From Natronosporangium hydrolyticum (GTDB taxonomy: Bacteria; Actinomycetota; Actinomycetes; Mycobacteriales; Micromonosporaceae), in the NCBI RefSeq assembly GCF_016925615.1, contig NZ_CP070499.1:3658001-3722000 (forward strand): a stretch of DNA of 64,000 nucleotides, read 5' to 3'. The translations under genes were made by a program, and so were the position numbers. Below, in pieces: positions 7,234-16,098 of this stretch (its first letter is position 1; every line of letters starts with the position of its first letter). A model generated the notes under the pieces. That model did no database searches. It had not been told where the DNA came from and saw only the letters and a program-made list of their open reading frames with translations.

Positions 7234-9999
7234 TCAGCCTGGCCGCAACACCGCCGCGACCTCGGTACGCGACCCCACCTCAAGCTTGCGCAGGATGTGC
7301 GAGACGTGCACCGCGGCGGTGCGCGGCGAGATGTAGAGCCGGCGTGCCAGCTCGGCGTTGGTCAGCCCGTCCGCGACCAGCACCGCCACCTCCCGCTCCC
7401 GGGCGGTCAACGCGGCCGGGCCGGTCGGCGCCGCCGGCCCCGCCGACGGCATCATCCCCAACTGCGCCCGGAGCTGCGCCAACTGGGCCACCCGCCAACC
7501 ACCCCACCGGGCCAACGCGGTGGTCGCCGCCTCGGCGTGCCCGAGCGCGGCCTCCTTCTCGCCCAGCACGAGCAGGCAGCGGGCGGCGCCGGTGTGCGCC
7601 ACACCACGCACCGGCGGCGGCCCCGTCGGCAACTCGGCTACCGCCCGGAACCCGGCCAGCGCCGTCGCCGGTTCCCCCGCCGCCTCCGCAAGCTGAGCCT
7701 CGACCAGGGTCATCAACCGACGCTGATCCTCCTGGCTATCACCGCCGCCGACCAGCTGACGCAGCCGCGGCAGCGCCACTCCCACCGCCAACCCGGCGGA
7801 GACCAGATCGTGCGCCAGCTGCCCCCAGAACGTGACGCCGCGCCCCCGCAACGCCAATAGCTCGTCCAGGTAGCGCTCCGCCGCCGCCAGGTCGCCGCGG
7901 CGACAGGCGAGATGGAAGTCGATACCCGGCAACGCGGGCCGGTCCCGGGCCGCACTGGTCGCCAACGGCGCGGCCAGCTCCGCCACCCGGTCCAGCTCAC
8001 CCGCCTCCAGATAGAGGCCGGCCAGAAACACCGCATAATCGTGCGCCCGCCGCCCCCGTACCTGGTAGCCACGGTCGCGCGACCGCCCTTCCTGCAACGC
8101 CGCGATCGCTGCCGGCAGATCTCCCTCCCGGATCGCCACCTGCGCCCTAGCCTGAAAGAAAGCGGTGTCCAGAAGCGATTCAAAGTTGGCGCGCTCGGCG
8201 GCCACCCCCATCCGGGCCAGGATCCCGGCCTGCCCGGTCAGGGCCGCCTGTTCGTCGCCGGCCGCCGGGTCCGGCCCCAGTTGCAGCAGCGCATAACAGG
8301 CCCGGGCCGCCAGCGTCCACTCCCGGCGGTGCTCGGACTCCGCGGCAACGGCGGTCAACAGCTCGCGCGAACGGCGCCGCGTATGCGGCTGCATCATCAG
8401 CGCACAGCCCTTCTCGACCGAGGCCGCCAACCGGACCCTCGGCAACTCGAAGGACGCCGCCAACTCCAGCGCCGCGTCCGCCCACGCCACCGCGGCCTCG
8501 GTCGAGCCGCGCAACATCGACGACTCCGCCAACGCGGTCAGGGCGCGGGCTCGCTCCGGCCCCGCCGGAAGGTCCGGCAACAACTGGGCGAGCTGCTCGG
8601 TGAGCTCGACCATCTCCGCGACCTCGTCGGCCTCCCACGCCAGCCGGAGAGCCACCGTAAGTGCGTCCACCCGCTCCGCCGGCGCGGTCGCCAGCCGGCG
8701 CCACTGCCGGGCATACTCGACGGCCTCCTCACCCAGGCCGGCCAACCAGGCCGAGCGGGTCGCCGCCGCCAGCAGTGCCAGATCATCGCCGGCCTCGGCC
8801 AGCCCCAGCTCCGCCAGCTGCAGCGCCTGGTAGGCCGACCCCATCTCCAGATAGCGCGGGGCGCCCCGGCGGGCCGCGTCGACCAGCTCCTGGTAGCGGC
8901 CGGCGCCGTGGGCATGGTGCGCCACCAGCGCCGGGTCCGGGTCGCCGCTAGCCAGCAACGCCTCCAGCGCGGTCTCGTGCAACCGCCGCCGCTCCCGGCC
9001 GAGCATCCGGCTGGTCAACGCCTCCCTGACCAGCGCATGCCGGAAAGCGAACTCGTCGGGGCCGCTCTCCACCAGCAAGCCTCGCTCGACCAGCTCGCGC
9101 AGCGCCTCCACCAGCGCGGATTCATCGGTACCGGTGACCGCGGTGAACAGGTCGAACGGAACCCGGTGACCGAGCACAGCAGCCGCCTCGGCGACCCGAC
9201 GGCCCACCGGTGGCAGCTCGTCCACCTGCCGGCGCAACACCTCGGCGAGGCTCCACGGCAACGGCTGCTCGCCCAGCCGTGCCGGATCGCCGCCCTCGCA
9301 CCCCCGCAGCAACTCCTCCAGAAAGAACGGGTTGCCGCCGGTGCGGTCATAGAGGACCGCCGCGCTGCGGTGTGGCACCGGCCGGCCGGCGACGCTGGCC
9401 AGCAGCGCGGCGGTGTCGGCCTGGTGCAACCCGGACAACCGAAGATGGGTCACCGCATGCCGACGCTCCAGCCGGGCCAGCAACCCGGCGAGCGGGTGCC
9501 GATTTGTGATCTCATCCGGCCGGTAGGTGCCGACCAGCAACTGTGGCGCGTCCCGGTCAGCGAGCCGCTCGAAGAGCGCGGCGCTCTCCGAGTCGATCCA
9601 GTGCAGATCCTCGAAGACGATCACCGCCGGAACGTCCCCGAGTAGCCGCTCCACCACCGCCAGCCCGGCATGCAGCCGCTCCACCGGCGCCGCGGCCTGG
9701 TCGGTCACCACCAACAGCTCCGGGTCGTCTGCCGGAAACGCGCCGGGCCCGGCCCCCAAGGCGTCCAGCAACACCTCGTAGGGTCGGGCCAGCGACTCCG
9801 GCTCGGCGTGCCCGAGCAGCACCTGCGTGGCGGCCGGCAGCCCGCCCAGCAGCTCCTGCACCAACCGGGTCTTGCCGATGCCGGGCTCGCCAGCGAGCAG
9901 CGCGACCCGGGACGCGCCGACGGCGGCCAACTCCCGCAGCCGGCGCAGCTCTTGGTCGCGTCCGATCATGAGCGGGCTCTCGGCCCGGCTGGTACGCAC
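7234..9999 (-). CDS. LAL-type LuxR-family ATP-binding regulator
   Basis: A 921-aa large ATP-binding regulator. The N-terminus has an AAA_16-type ATPase domain with Walker A GEPGIGKTRL and Walker B AVIVFEDLHWID. The middle is a long Ala/Leu-rich helical repeat region of TPR type. The C-terminal 65 residues form a LuxR helix-turn-helix (LTAREREVAVLVADG, then TNAELARRLYISPRTAAVHV). Such proteins act as activators of carbon or secondary metabolism and sense a ligand through the central region. The GTG start overlaps the end of the small gene 9966-10190 by 34 nt. Its target is not identifiable from context. Confidence 0.9.
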   Translation of the reverse strand: MRTSRAESPLMIGRDQELRRLRELAAVGASRVALLAGEPGIGKTRLVQELLGGLPAATQVLLGHAEPESLARPYEVLLDALGAGPGAFPADDPELLVVTDQAAAPVERLHAGLAVVERLLGDVPAVIVFEDLHWIDSESAALFERLADRDAPQLLVGTYRPDEITNRHPLAGLLARLERRHAVTHLRLSGLHQADTAALLASVAGRPVPHRSAAVLYDRTGGNPFFLEELLRGCEGGDPARLGEQPLPWSLAEVLRRQVDELPPVGRRVAEAAAVLGHRVPFDLFTAVTGTDESALVEALRELVERGLLVESGPDEFAFRHALVREALTSRMLGRERRRLHETALEALLASGDPDPALVAHHAHGAGRYQELVDAARRGAPRYLEMGSAYQALQLAELGLAEAGDDLALLAAATRSAWLAGLGEEAVEYARQWRRLATAPAERVDALTVALRLAWEADEVAEMVELTEQLAQLLPDLPAGPERARALTALAESSMLRGSTEAAVAWADAALELAASFELPRVRLAASVEKGCALMMQPHTRRRSRELLTAVAAESEHRREWTLAARACYALLQLGPDPAAGDEQAALTGQAGILARMGVAAERANFESLLDTAFFQARAQVAIREGDLPAAIAALQEGRSRDRGYQVRGRRAHDYAVFLAGLYLEAGELDRVAELAAPLATSAARDRPALPGIDFHLACRRGDLAAAERYLDELLALRGRGVTFWGQLAHDLVSAGLAVGVALPRLRQLVGGGDSQEDQRRLMTLVEAQLAEAAGEPATALAGFRAVAELPTGPPPVRGVAHTGAARCLLVLGEKEAALGHAEAATTALARWGGWRVAQLAQLRAQLGMMPSAGPAAPTGPAALTAREREVAVLVADGLTNAELARRLYISPRTAAVHVSHILRKLEVGSRTEVAAVLRPG

Positions 10000-10190
10000 G
10001 CGGCCAGGCTACTCCCGGACCCCGACTGGGCCGTCGCACGCCGGCCACCGGCCCGCAGCCGGGCCCGCAGCCGGGTCCCCAGCCCGGCCCGCCGGTGCCG
10101 CCGTCGCGCCCGGTGATCCTCGACCTCGTGGACGATCCCGTGCCGTGCCTCAGTCGCCATCATGAAGATCATCTCTGGGTGGGTGAACAT
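9966..10190 (-). CDS. small basic protein, conserved-looking hypothetical
   Basis: A 74-aa frame beginning MFTHPEMIFMMATEARHGIV, followed by an Arg-rich tail. The ATG lies behind GAGGAGG with short spacing. Small proteins with this kind of start (a short helix, then a basic segment) are frequent in Micromonosporaceae, but I cannot name a function. It overlaps the LAL regulator start by 34 nt in another frame, so its final third may be fixed mainly by the neighbour. Expression as the first gene of a two-gene unit with the regulator is plausible. Confidence 0.5.
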   Translation of the reverse strand: MFTHPEMIFMMATEARHGIVHEVEDHRARRRHRRAGLGTRLRARLRAGGRRATAQSGSGSSLAACVPAGPRARS

Positions 10191-10342
10191 TGCCCCTCCT
10201 CGAAGCTGGTGCCAGCTCACGGGGTCAATGCTTCGCCGGCCCGGTTGGCACGGCATCGGTACCGGCGGCGTATCTTCACCGGCCACCCGACGTACCCGGG
10301 CGGCGCCGGGCCCACTACGTATGCGTACGTCGCGGGGGGGTG

Positions 10343-10681
10343 TTACGGATGCCTGCGTCGGCGGGGACGCTGTCGCGGTATCGGCGGCGGCGGTTGGGTT
10401 GCGACCGCGACGATGGCGTCCTGGTCGTCCTCCGGCGCGGTCTTGCAGCGGCGCTCTGCCCCGCACCGGTCGCAGCGGTGCAGCAGCGAGGTGCCGCCAC
10501 CGGCCGTATCGACCCCGACCGGCACCATCAGCCCCTGACAGTCGGCGGCGCGGTCACCCGGATCTACATCTACGTGCTTGGAGTGCAGGCAGTGAGCGCA
10601 GTGGTTGGTGTAGCCGTTTCCGACATTCCGGGTGGCACAGTGCTCACAGACGAAGTCTTCGACCATCCGCGTGAAGCTCAT
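10343..10681 (-). CDS. RNHCP-domain zinc-binding protein
   Basis: A 112-aa protein with the RNHCP pattern: FVCEHC near the start, then NHCAHCLHSKHVD, PGDRAADC and HRCDRCGAERRC. The family's name motif R-N-H-C-P reads T-N-H-C-A here. The paired Cys clusters should bind zinc. Biochemical function of the family is unknown. The ATG at 10681 is preferred over a GTG at 10690 because GAGGGGG stands 8 nt before it. The Pro/Arg-rich tail after about residue 90 looks disordered. It stands alone between divergently spaced neighbours. Confidence 0.8.
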   Translation of the reverse strand: MSFTRMVEDFVCEHCATRNVGNGYTNHCAHCLHSKHVDVDPGDRAADCQGLMVPVGVDTAGGGTSLLHRCDRCGAERRCKTAPEDDQDAIVAVATQPPPPIPRQRPRRRRHP

Positions 10682-10725
10682 CCGGGCCACCCCCTCTACC
10701 GGAAACTAGCACGCGGTGACCGGAC

Positions 10726-10757
10726 GCGCCGGCGATGGCCGAGGCCATCGCCGGCGC
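10726..10757 (-). terminator. hairpin terminator after the amidase gene
   Basis: GCGCCGGCGATGGCC is followed almost at once by its exact complement, giving a stem of 13 to 15 bp with a tiny loop. It lies 26 nt past the stop of the minus-strand amidase and before the RNHCP gene. Confidence 0.7.
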
Positions 10758-10782
10758 ACCCAGCCAGCTGTAGCTGGCGCGA

Positions 10783-11901
10783 TCAGTTGCGGATCCGCAC
10801 CGCGTCGGCGAGGACGTACCCGCTGCCGGTGGTCCACCGGCTCACCCCGACCACGTTGTAGGTGCCGGCCGACAGCGAGAAGGAACCGAGACTCACCCAA
10901 CGGCCGCCGTTGGTGCGCTGGTTCACATGCACCGTCTCGCTACCGCCGCTCGCCGCCACCACGAACGGCGTGTTGTTGTTGTAACCGGGATCCGCCGGCC
11001 ACCAGGCGTCCACCTGGTACGTGCCGGCGCTCGGAATGTTCGCCCGGAACCACGCCGCGTCGCTGCTGAGCACCGGCTCCGCAAAGTGGTACGGCGTTGC
11101 GTAGGCCTGGCTCGACCAGGACGAGGTCCCCCAGTTTCCGCTGGCAGTGAAGTTGCCGGAGGTGGAGTCGACGATCGCCTCGAAGTCCCCACCGCCGCCG
11201 TTGCCGCCGCCGTCGATCGCGTCGGCGACATCGTTACGCAGCTGCGAGAGCATGCCGTAGAACACGTTGCCTGGGCAGGCGGTCGCGCTGAAGTCCCGGT
11301 GCCCGAAGATCTGACTCGGCGGGATCTGATACTGCTGGCAGGTGTAGGCACAGAAATGCACCAACGCGTCGTAGAGCGCCGCTGGCGGGGCGACCGAAGT
11401 GTAGGTGCCCTCGTTCTCGATGCCGATCGACTCGCTGTTCTGGACCCCGGCGTGCGCACCGTGCGGGAAGCTGGTGCCGCCCTGCAGCGTCGGCAGGCTC
11501 TGATGCCGAGCCTCCATGATGTGGCCACCACGGCTGATCGTGAACTGCTGACCCGCGTCGATCCAACCGTTGGTGTCCATGTGATGGTTCTGGATGCCAC
11601 GGGAGAGCGAGAAGGCGCGCGCGAGTGAGGTGTCGGCCTGGTTCGCGGTAGCGGTGTGGTGAATGACGATCTTGTTCGGGCGGTGGTTCCGGATAGTCAC
11701 CGCCGAGCTGGGCGGCCGGGCGTTCCACGCCGCCCGGTTGTGGATGGTCGGCGCGCTGACCTGCGCCAGCGCCGGAGCCGCAGTGGTCAGGGCGGTGGCG
11801 CCGGCGGCTGCGCCGACGCCGAGTAACACCGCGCCGCGCAATAGCGACCGGCGTCCTACCCCGGGTGGGGCACCGTCGCAATAATCATCGGGTGCGTGCA
11901 T
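10783..11901 (-). CDS. secreted N-acetylmuramoyl-L-alanine amidase (PGRP/Amidase_2) with golvesin-type C-terminal module
   Basis: A 372-aa exported enzyme. The N-terminus has a twin-arginine signal (GRRSLLRGAVLLGVGAAAG, ending near APALAQ). The amidase domain covers about 50-215, with IVIHHTAT and HRDFSATACPG holding the zinc ligands His and Cys, typical of peptidoglycan-recognition-type amidases that cut MurNAc-L-Ala. A Gly-rich linker leads to a roughly 130-aa beta-rich domain resembling the golvesin C-terminal module, probably for wall or polysaccharide binding. The same module ends the next gene. ATG follows GAGGAGA. Role: cell-wall turnover or attack on other cells (inference). Confidence 0.9.
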   Translation of the reverse strand: MHAPDDYCDGAPPGVGRRSLLRGAVLLGVGAAAGATALTTAAPALAQVSAPTIHNRAAWNARPPSSAVTIRNHRPNKIVIHHTATANQADTSLARAFSLSRGIQNHHMDTNGWIDAGQQFTISRGGHIMEARHQSLPTLQGGTSFPHGAHAGVQNSESIGIENEGTYTSVAPPAALYDALVHFCAYTCQQYQIPPSQIFGHRDFSATACPGNVFYGMLSQLRNDVADAIDGGGNGGGGDFEAIVDSTSGNFTASGNWGTSSWSSQAYATPYHFAEPVLSSDAAWFRANIPSAGTYQVDAWWPADPGYNNNTPFVVAASGGSETVHVNQRTNGGRWVSLGSFSLSAGTYNVVGVSRWTTGSGYVLADAVRIRN

Positions 11902-11980
11902 CGTGGGGGTCTCCTCTCGAGCATGAAGCCGATAAGGGGGGTGGGGGGGGTGTGGTCAGGCCGGTCGGTGTGGCCGCCGG

Positions 11981-14029
11981 CTAGACCTGGGTGATGCGAA
12001 CCGCATCGGCGATGACGTAGCCGGAGCCGTTGGCCCACCGACTGACGCCGATCACGTCGTAGTCGCCCTCGGCGAGGGTGAAGGTGCCGAGCTCTACCCA
12101 CTGGCCGCCGTCGATCCGCTGGTCGACCGGTACGGTCTGGAGCCCATCGACGGTGCTAACCAGGTAAGGGGTGGCACCGTGGTAGCCAGGGTCGGCTGGA
12201 TACCAGACCTCGACGCGGTAGTCGCCGGTGCCGGGCACGTCGATCTGGTACCAGGCCGGATCGCTGGCGGCTACCGGCTCGGCAAACCGGTATGTGTCCC
12301 CATATGCCTGAGGTGAGTAGGAGGAGGACCCCCAGTCGCTGCTGGCGTGGAACCGGTCGCTCGTACTGTCTATAATGGTTTGGAAGTCACCGCCGCCGTT
12401 CTCGCCGTCGACCACCACACCCGCGCTGGGGTCGCTCTCGTGATGCAGCCGATCCAGGGCGGCGACGTGGTAGGTGTACGTGGCGCCGGCGGCGGTGGCG
12501 TCGGCGAACGAGGTGTCGGTGGTGGTGCCGAGCAGATGCCGGGCGTCGGCGAAGTCGCACGGATCCACTCCGCTGGCCGCGCCGTCGAGCCGATAGACGG
12601 CGTACGAGCTGGCCCCGCTGACCGCCTGCCAACTCACCTCGATGTCGCCGCCGGCGGTGGTGGCGGTCAGGCCGCTCGGCGCAGCCGGCGCGGCGCCGCC
12701 GAGGTGGGGTGCGACCGGGACCAGGGCGGGCCGGGCATAGTGGTCGGCGACGAGCTGACTCATCGCGCCGATCCGATCCGCCTGCACGTCCTTGGCGCTG
12801 AAGTGGACGTCACCCAGCACCTCGGGGTGGTCCCGGTTGAACGCCAGCAGATCCGACAGGACCGACGGCTGTTGCCAGGCCGGGTCCTCGCCAGCGGCAC
12901 CGGCCCGGTAGGTCGCCTGGCCGATGAACAGCTGCACCTGGGTGCCGGCGACCACGTCGGACCACCAGGGTACGAGCACCGAGTAGTCCGCCGCGGCGAA
13001 CCCGATCGGCCAGTAGATCTGGGGTACGACGTAGTCGACCCACTCTTCGACGACCCAGCGGCGGGTGTCGGCGTAGATGGCGTCGTACGACTGGAGTCCG
13101 TTGGTGGCCGAGCCGAGCGGGTCGGTGGACTGGTTACGCCAGATCCCGAATGGGCTCACCCCGAACTTGACGTGCGACTTCTCCGCGCTGATCTGGGCGC
13201 CCATCTCCGCGACCAATTGGTCCACATTGTCGCGACGCCAGTCGTCGATGTCGGTGAAGTCGCCGCCGTACTCGGCGAAGGTGTCCTGATCAGGGATCGG
13301 CGTGCTGCCCGACGGGTACGGGTAGAAGTAGTCATCCCAATGCACTCCGTCGAGATCATAATTACTCACAGCATGCATCATGGCGGCTGTGACGTGCTCA
13401 CGCACGGCCGGCACGCCGGGGTCGTAATACAGCTGGCCCCCGTACGAGAAAACCCAGTCGTCGTGCTGCCGGGCCGGGTGCTCCGGGTGGAGCTGACTCA
13501 GGTCGTCATGGGTCGCCACCCGGTACGGGTTGAACCAAGCGTGAAACTCCAGGCCACGAGCGTGCGTCTCGTCGATCATGAACTCCAGCGGGTCGTACCC
13601 GGGGTCGCTGCCCTGACTCCCGGTCAACCAGTGCGACCACGGCTCGTACGGCGAGGGCCAGAACGCGTCGGCGGTCGGGCGAACCTGGACGATGACCGTG
13701 TTGAGCTGGTGTTCCTCGGCGAGATCGAGCTGCGCCCGGTACTCCGCCTGTTGTTGCGCGGCGCTGAGCCCGGAGCTACTCGGCCAGTCGAGATTAGCCA
13801 CGCTCGCGATCCACATCGCGCGCAGTTGCCGTTTCGGCAGCGCCGGATCGGTGGCACACTGGGAGCTACCAGCGTCGGCTGCGGCCGGGTCGGCCACATC
13901 GGCCGGGTCGGTGGTGACGGCACCGGCGGAGCTGACGCTGACCGCGCCGCTGACCAGCAGCAATGCGGCGACCGCGATGATCCGTCCAGTGAGGGCGGGG
14001 GCGCGCGAGGCGCGGAGGGGGCTGGGCAC
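11981..14029 (-). CDS. secreted GHL10-family glycoside hydrolase with FN3 and golvesin-type module
   Basis: A 682-aa secreted protein. A Sec signal spans about 1-38 (hydrophobic AVAALLLVSGAVSV). The catalytic GHL10/DUF187 barrel covers about 65-440, with RAMWIASVANLDWP, AWFNPYR and DGVHWDDYFYPYP, the last with acidic residues likely in catalysis. A fibronectin-III-like segment follows, then a C-terminal module nearly matching that of the adjacent amidase (PADPGY, VGVSRW, IADAVRI). Family members act on wall-related glycans, as shown for related DigH lipoproteins on denuded peptidoglycan. The GTG start follows GGGAG. Two DasR-like sites upstream suggest control by amino-sugar phosphate. Confidence 0.88.
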   Translation of the reverse strand: MPSPLRASRAPALTGRIIAVAALLLVSGAVSVSSAGAVTTDPADVADPAAADAGSSQCATDPALPKRQLRAMWIASVANLDWPSSSGLSAAQQQAEYRAQLDLAEEHQLNTVIVQVRPTADAFWPSPYEPWSHWLTGSQGSDPGYDPLEFMIDETHARGLEFHAWFNPYRVATHDDLSQLHPEHPARQHDDWVFSYGGQLYYDPGVPAVREHVTAAMMHAVSNYDLDGVHWDDYFYPYPSGSTPIPDQDTFAEYGGDFTDIDDWRRDNVDQLVAEMGAQISAEKSHVKFGVSPFGIWRNQSTDPLGSATNGLQSYDAIYADTRRWVVEEWVDYVVPQIYWPIGFAAADYSVLVPWWSDVVAGTQVQLFIGQATYRAGAAGEDPAWQQPSVLSDLLAFNRDHPEVLGDVHFSAKDVQADRIGAMSQLVADHYARPALVPVAPHLGGAAPAAPSGLTATTAGGDIEVSWQAVSGASSYAVYRLDGAASGVDPCDFADARHLLGTTTDTSFADATAAGATYTYHVAALDRLHHESDPSAGVVVDGENGGGDFQTIIDSTSDRFHASSDWGSSSYSPQAYGDTYRFAEPVAASDPAWYQIDVPGTGDYRVEVWYPADPGYHGATPYLVSTVDGLQTVPVDQRIDGGQWVELGTFTLAEGDYDVIGVSRWANGSGYVIADAVRITQV

Positions 14030-14059
14030 AGGGGCTCCCGGGGGGTGGGGGGCTAACGG

Positions 14060-14075
14060 GGTGGGCTAGACCTCA
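14060..14075. promoter_or_regulatory. DasR-responsive-element-like site 1
   Basis: GGTGGGCTAGACCTCA matches the dre consensus AGTGGTCTAGACCACT at 12 of 16 positions. It lies 31 nt before the GHL10 start. Weaker than site 2, but the pairing supports both. Confidence 0.45.
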
Positions 14076-14104
14076 CACGCGGGACGCTAAGCCATCCGCG
14101 CGAC

Positions 14105-14120
14105 ATATGTCTAGACCACT
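14105..14120. promoter_or_regulatory. DasR-responsive-element-like site 2
   Basis: ATATGTCTAGACCACT matches dre (AGTGGTCTAGACCACT) at 13 of 16 positions; the right half is perfect. It is 76 nt upstream of the GHL10 start. The rest of 14030-14203 is AT-richer than the surroundings and holds a possible minus-strand TTTACA element near 14150. DasR is a GntR repressor released by glucosamine-6-phosphate. Confidence 0.6.
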
Positions 14121-14203
14121 ATGAAAGATTTTCCCCGGTATTTATCTGTAAAGCTCTATGCCAATGCGCTCTGACCTCACTCGACAACCGAGGGTCACCC
14201 CGG

Positions 14204-14950
14204 TCACTCATATGGCCGGTCCGGCGGCGGCACCACTTCCCACGTCTCCACCTCAATGTAGGGAATGGTCGCCTCGTTGATCGGATCCACCGTGGTCTGC
14301 TCGACGTACGTCCCGATCACCGCCACCCAGGTATCGTCGGCCAACCCCACCGGAGCCTCCGCCCCCACCATCCCGACCTTGATCGGCCGAGCGTCCGCGG
14401 CGCAACACGAGAGCACCAGCCGAGCCAAGAACTGCTCCTGCTCCCCCTCGTCCGCCCCGCCCCGCCGGTCACTGGTGAGGAAACCGGTGAGCTGAATCCG
14501 ACGGTCGGCCAACGACCGGCCCTCGTCCCAGACCGCCCGCGAGGCGTAGTCCAACACCGGCAGCTCCACCAGGCTCACCTCCGGCAACGGGGGAAAGTCT
14601 GCCGGCCGCTGATCGATCGAGAGCGCGGTGCCGGTGGTGCCGGCCGAGTAGGAGCCCAACGCCGGCGGCGAGACCAGCAGCAGCCCCAGCACCGGCGCCA
14701 CCAGCAGCCAAGCGACCCGCGGCTCCCGGTGGCCGTGGCCATGGCCATCGTCCGGTGGGGGCTCCCGGCGGTCGCGGCGGAGCTCATACCACAAAGTCAT
14801 CCCGCCGGCCACGATCAGCAACCCGCTAGCCACGATCAGGAACGGCTGCAATGTGTCCTTGACATAGCGCAAATACATGTCGGTAAGGCTGGCGCGCAAC
14901 ACCGCACCGCCGAACAGCAACATCACCACGCCCTGCGCCAGCCGATTCAC
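14204..14950 (-). CDS. TIGR03943-family membrane protein, partner of permease
   Basis: A 248-aa protein, counted from the GTG at 14950, which follows GGAGG by 5 nt. Three hydrophobic segments (about 8-20, 35-55 and 80-100) are split by a His-rich stretch, DGHGHGHREP. An outer domain (about 110-245) carries LVLSCCAADARPIKVG, typical of TIGR03943/DUF1980 proteins, and VIGTY. These proteins pair with DUF318 permeases, as here, 13 nt downstream of the permease stop. In other actinobacteria the pair belongs to metal (often zinc) regulons; no Zur box was found at this copy. Likely a membrane complex for metal handling; substrate unknown. Confidence 0.75.
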   Translation of the reverse strand: MNRLAQGVVMLLFGGAVLRASLTDMYLRYVKDTLQPFLIVASGLLIVAGGMTLWYELRRDRREPPPDDGHGHGHREPRVAWLLVAPVLGLLLVSPPALGSYSAGTTGTALSIDQRPADFPPLPEVSLVELPVLDYASRAVWDEGRSLADRRIQLTGFLTSDRRGGADEGEQEQFLARLVLSCCAADARPIKVGMVGAEAPVGLADDTWVAVIGTYVEQTTVDPINEATIPYIEVETWEVVPPPDRPYE

Positions 14951-14963
14951 CGCACCCTCCGAT

Positions 14964-16007
14964 TCACAGCAGCAGCCAGCCGAAGAACAACGCCATCGCA
15001 ACCGCCACCACCAGGGTAAGCGGGGCGAAGGTCGCGGCGAACCGGCGACCGAAGACGCCGGCCTGCATCGCGATCAGCTTCAGATCCACCACCGGGCCCA
15101 CCACCAGGAAGACCAGCCGGGCGGTCAACGAAAACTGGGTCAACGAGGCGGCCACGAAGGCATCCGCCTCGGAGCAGATCGACAGCAGGATCGCGAGCGC
15201 CGCTAGCACCAGCACCGCCAACCACGGATTCTCCGCCACCGCCTGCACCCACTGATCCGGCACGACGACGTTGATGGTGGCGGCCGCTGCGGCCCCGATC
15301 ACCAGGAACCCGCCGGCCAGCACCACATCATGGCGGAGCGCCTGCCAGAATGCCCGGTGCTTGGAAGCGTCGTCCAGCTCCGGGCGGGGCGGCAACCGCA
15401 GCAGATCGACCTTGCCCAACCGGATCCACAACCAGCCGACGATCAACGCCACGGCCATACTCGCCAGCCCGCGGGCCAGCACCATCTCCGGGTTGTTCGG
15501 GAACGCCACCGCCGTGGAGACCAGCACGATCGGATTGACCGCTGGCGCGGCGAGCAGGAACGCGAGCGCCGCCGCCTGGCTGACTCCCCGCCGGACCAGC
15601 GACCCGGCGATCGGCACCGACCCACACTCGCAGCCGGGCATCATCGCGCCGGAACAGCTCGCCACCGGCACCGCCAACGCCGGGTGGTTGGGCAGGGCCT
15701 TCTGCCAGAACGACCGGGGAACGTAGACCGCGATCGCGGCCGCGACCGCGACCCCTCCGACCAGGAACGGCAGCGCCTGAACCATGATCGCCACGAAGAC
15801 GGTCGTCCAGGTCTGCACCATCGGATGGTCGACCGCGTCCGCGATCGGGGCCCGGAAGATCACGAGCAGGATCAACAGCCCGACCAGGATCTCCATCGAG
15901 CCAACCCGGTCGCCGAAGCGGCGTCGCCTCGGCCCGGTCGGCGAGACCCGGCCGGTGCGGTCGGTCCGGACCGAGGTAGGCGGCTCCGCCGGGTCGCTCA
16001 CAGTCAC
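14964..16007 (-). CDS. DUF318/YraQ-family permease
   Basis: A 347-aa membrane protein with about eight helices after a basic cytoplasmic N-terminus (residues 1-35). Family hallmarks are MMPGCECGSVPIAGSLVRRG with its Cys pair, LAAPAVNPIVL, and in the second half ICSEADAFVAAS. Homologues include ArsP, which exports organoarsenicals, so a metal or metalloid substrate is plausible. The GTG start follows GGTGG. First gene of a two-gene unit with the TIGR03943 protein. Substrate is not determinable from the sequence. Confidence 0.82.
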   Translation of the reverse strand: MTVSDPAEPPTSVRTDRTGRVSPTGPRRRRFGDRVGSMEILVGLLILLVIFRAPIADAVDHPMVQTWTTVFVAIMVQALPFLVGGVAVAAAIAVYVPRSFWQKALPNHPALAVPVASCSGAMMPGCECGSVPIAGSLVRRGVSQAAALAFLLAAPAVNPIVLVSTAVAFPNNPEMVLARGLASMAVALIVGWLWIRLGKVDLLRLPPRPELDDASKHRAFWQALRHDVVLAGGFLVIGAAAAATINVVVPDQWVQAVAENPWLAVLVLAALAILLSICSEADAFVAASLTQFSLTARLVFLVVGPVVDLKLIAMQAGVFGRRFAATFAPLTLVVAVAMALFFGWLLL

Positions 16008-16043
16008 CGCGCCACCCTATCTGCCCGCCGCCCTCCCCCTGCC

Positions 16044-16098
16044 GATCATGAGGTTAGGGACACGAAACGCCGCCGATCGGGCCCCTAGGTTCATGATC
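16044..16098. repeat. GATCATG-ended intergenic inverted repeat, copy 1
   Basis: GATCATGAGGTTAGGG and, 21 nt on, CCCCTAGGTTCATGATC form an imperfect inverted repeat. The spacer contains GAAACGCCG, the core of the longer palindromes at 50.4 and 50.9 kb. The right arm overlaps the stop of the 16097-16891 gene, so it may serve as its terminator. Confidence 0.6.

Noticed and set aside
7912-9645. 577-codon open frame on the plus strand opposite the LAL regulator
   Set aside because: No motifs, Arg/Gln/Pro-rich, and it lies fully within a gene with clear ATPase and LuxR domains.
12347-14056. 569-codon open frame opposite the GHL10 gene
   Set aside because: No signal peptide or fold; the minus strand has a convincing secreted hydrolase.
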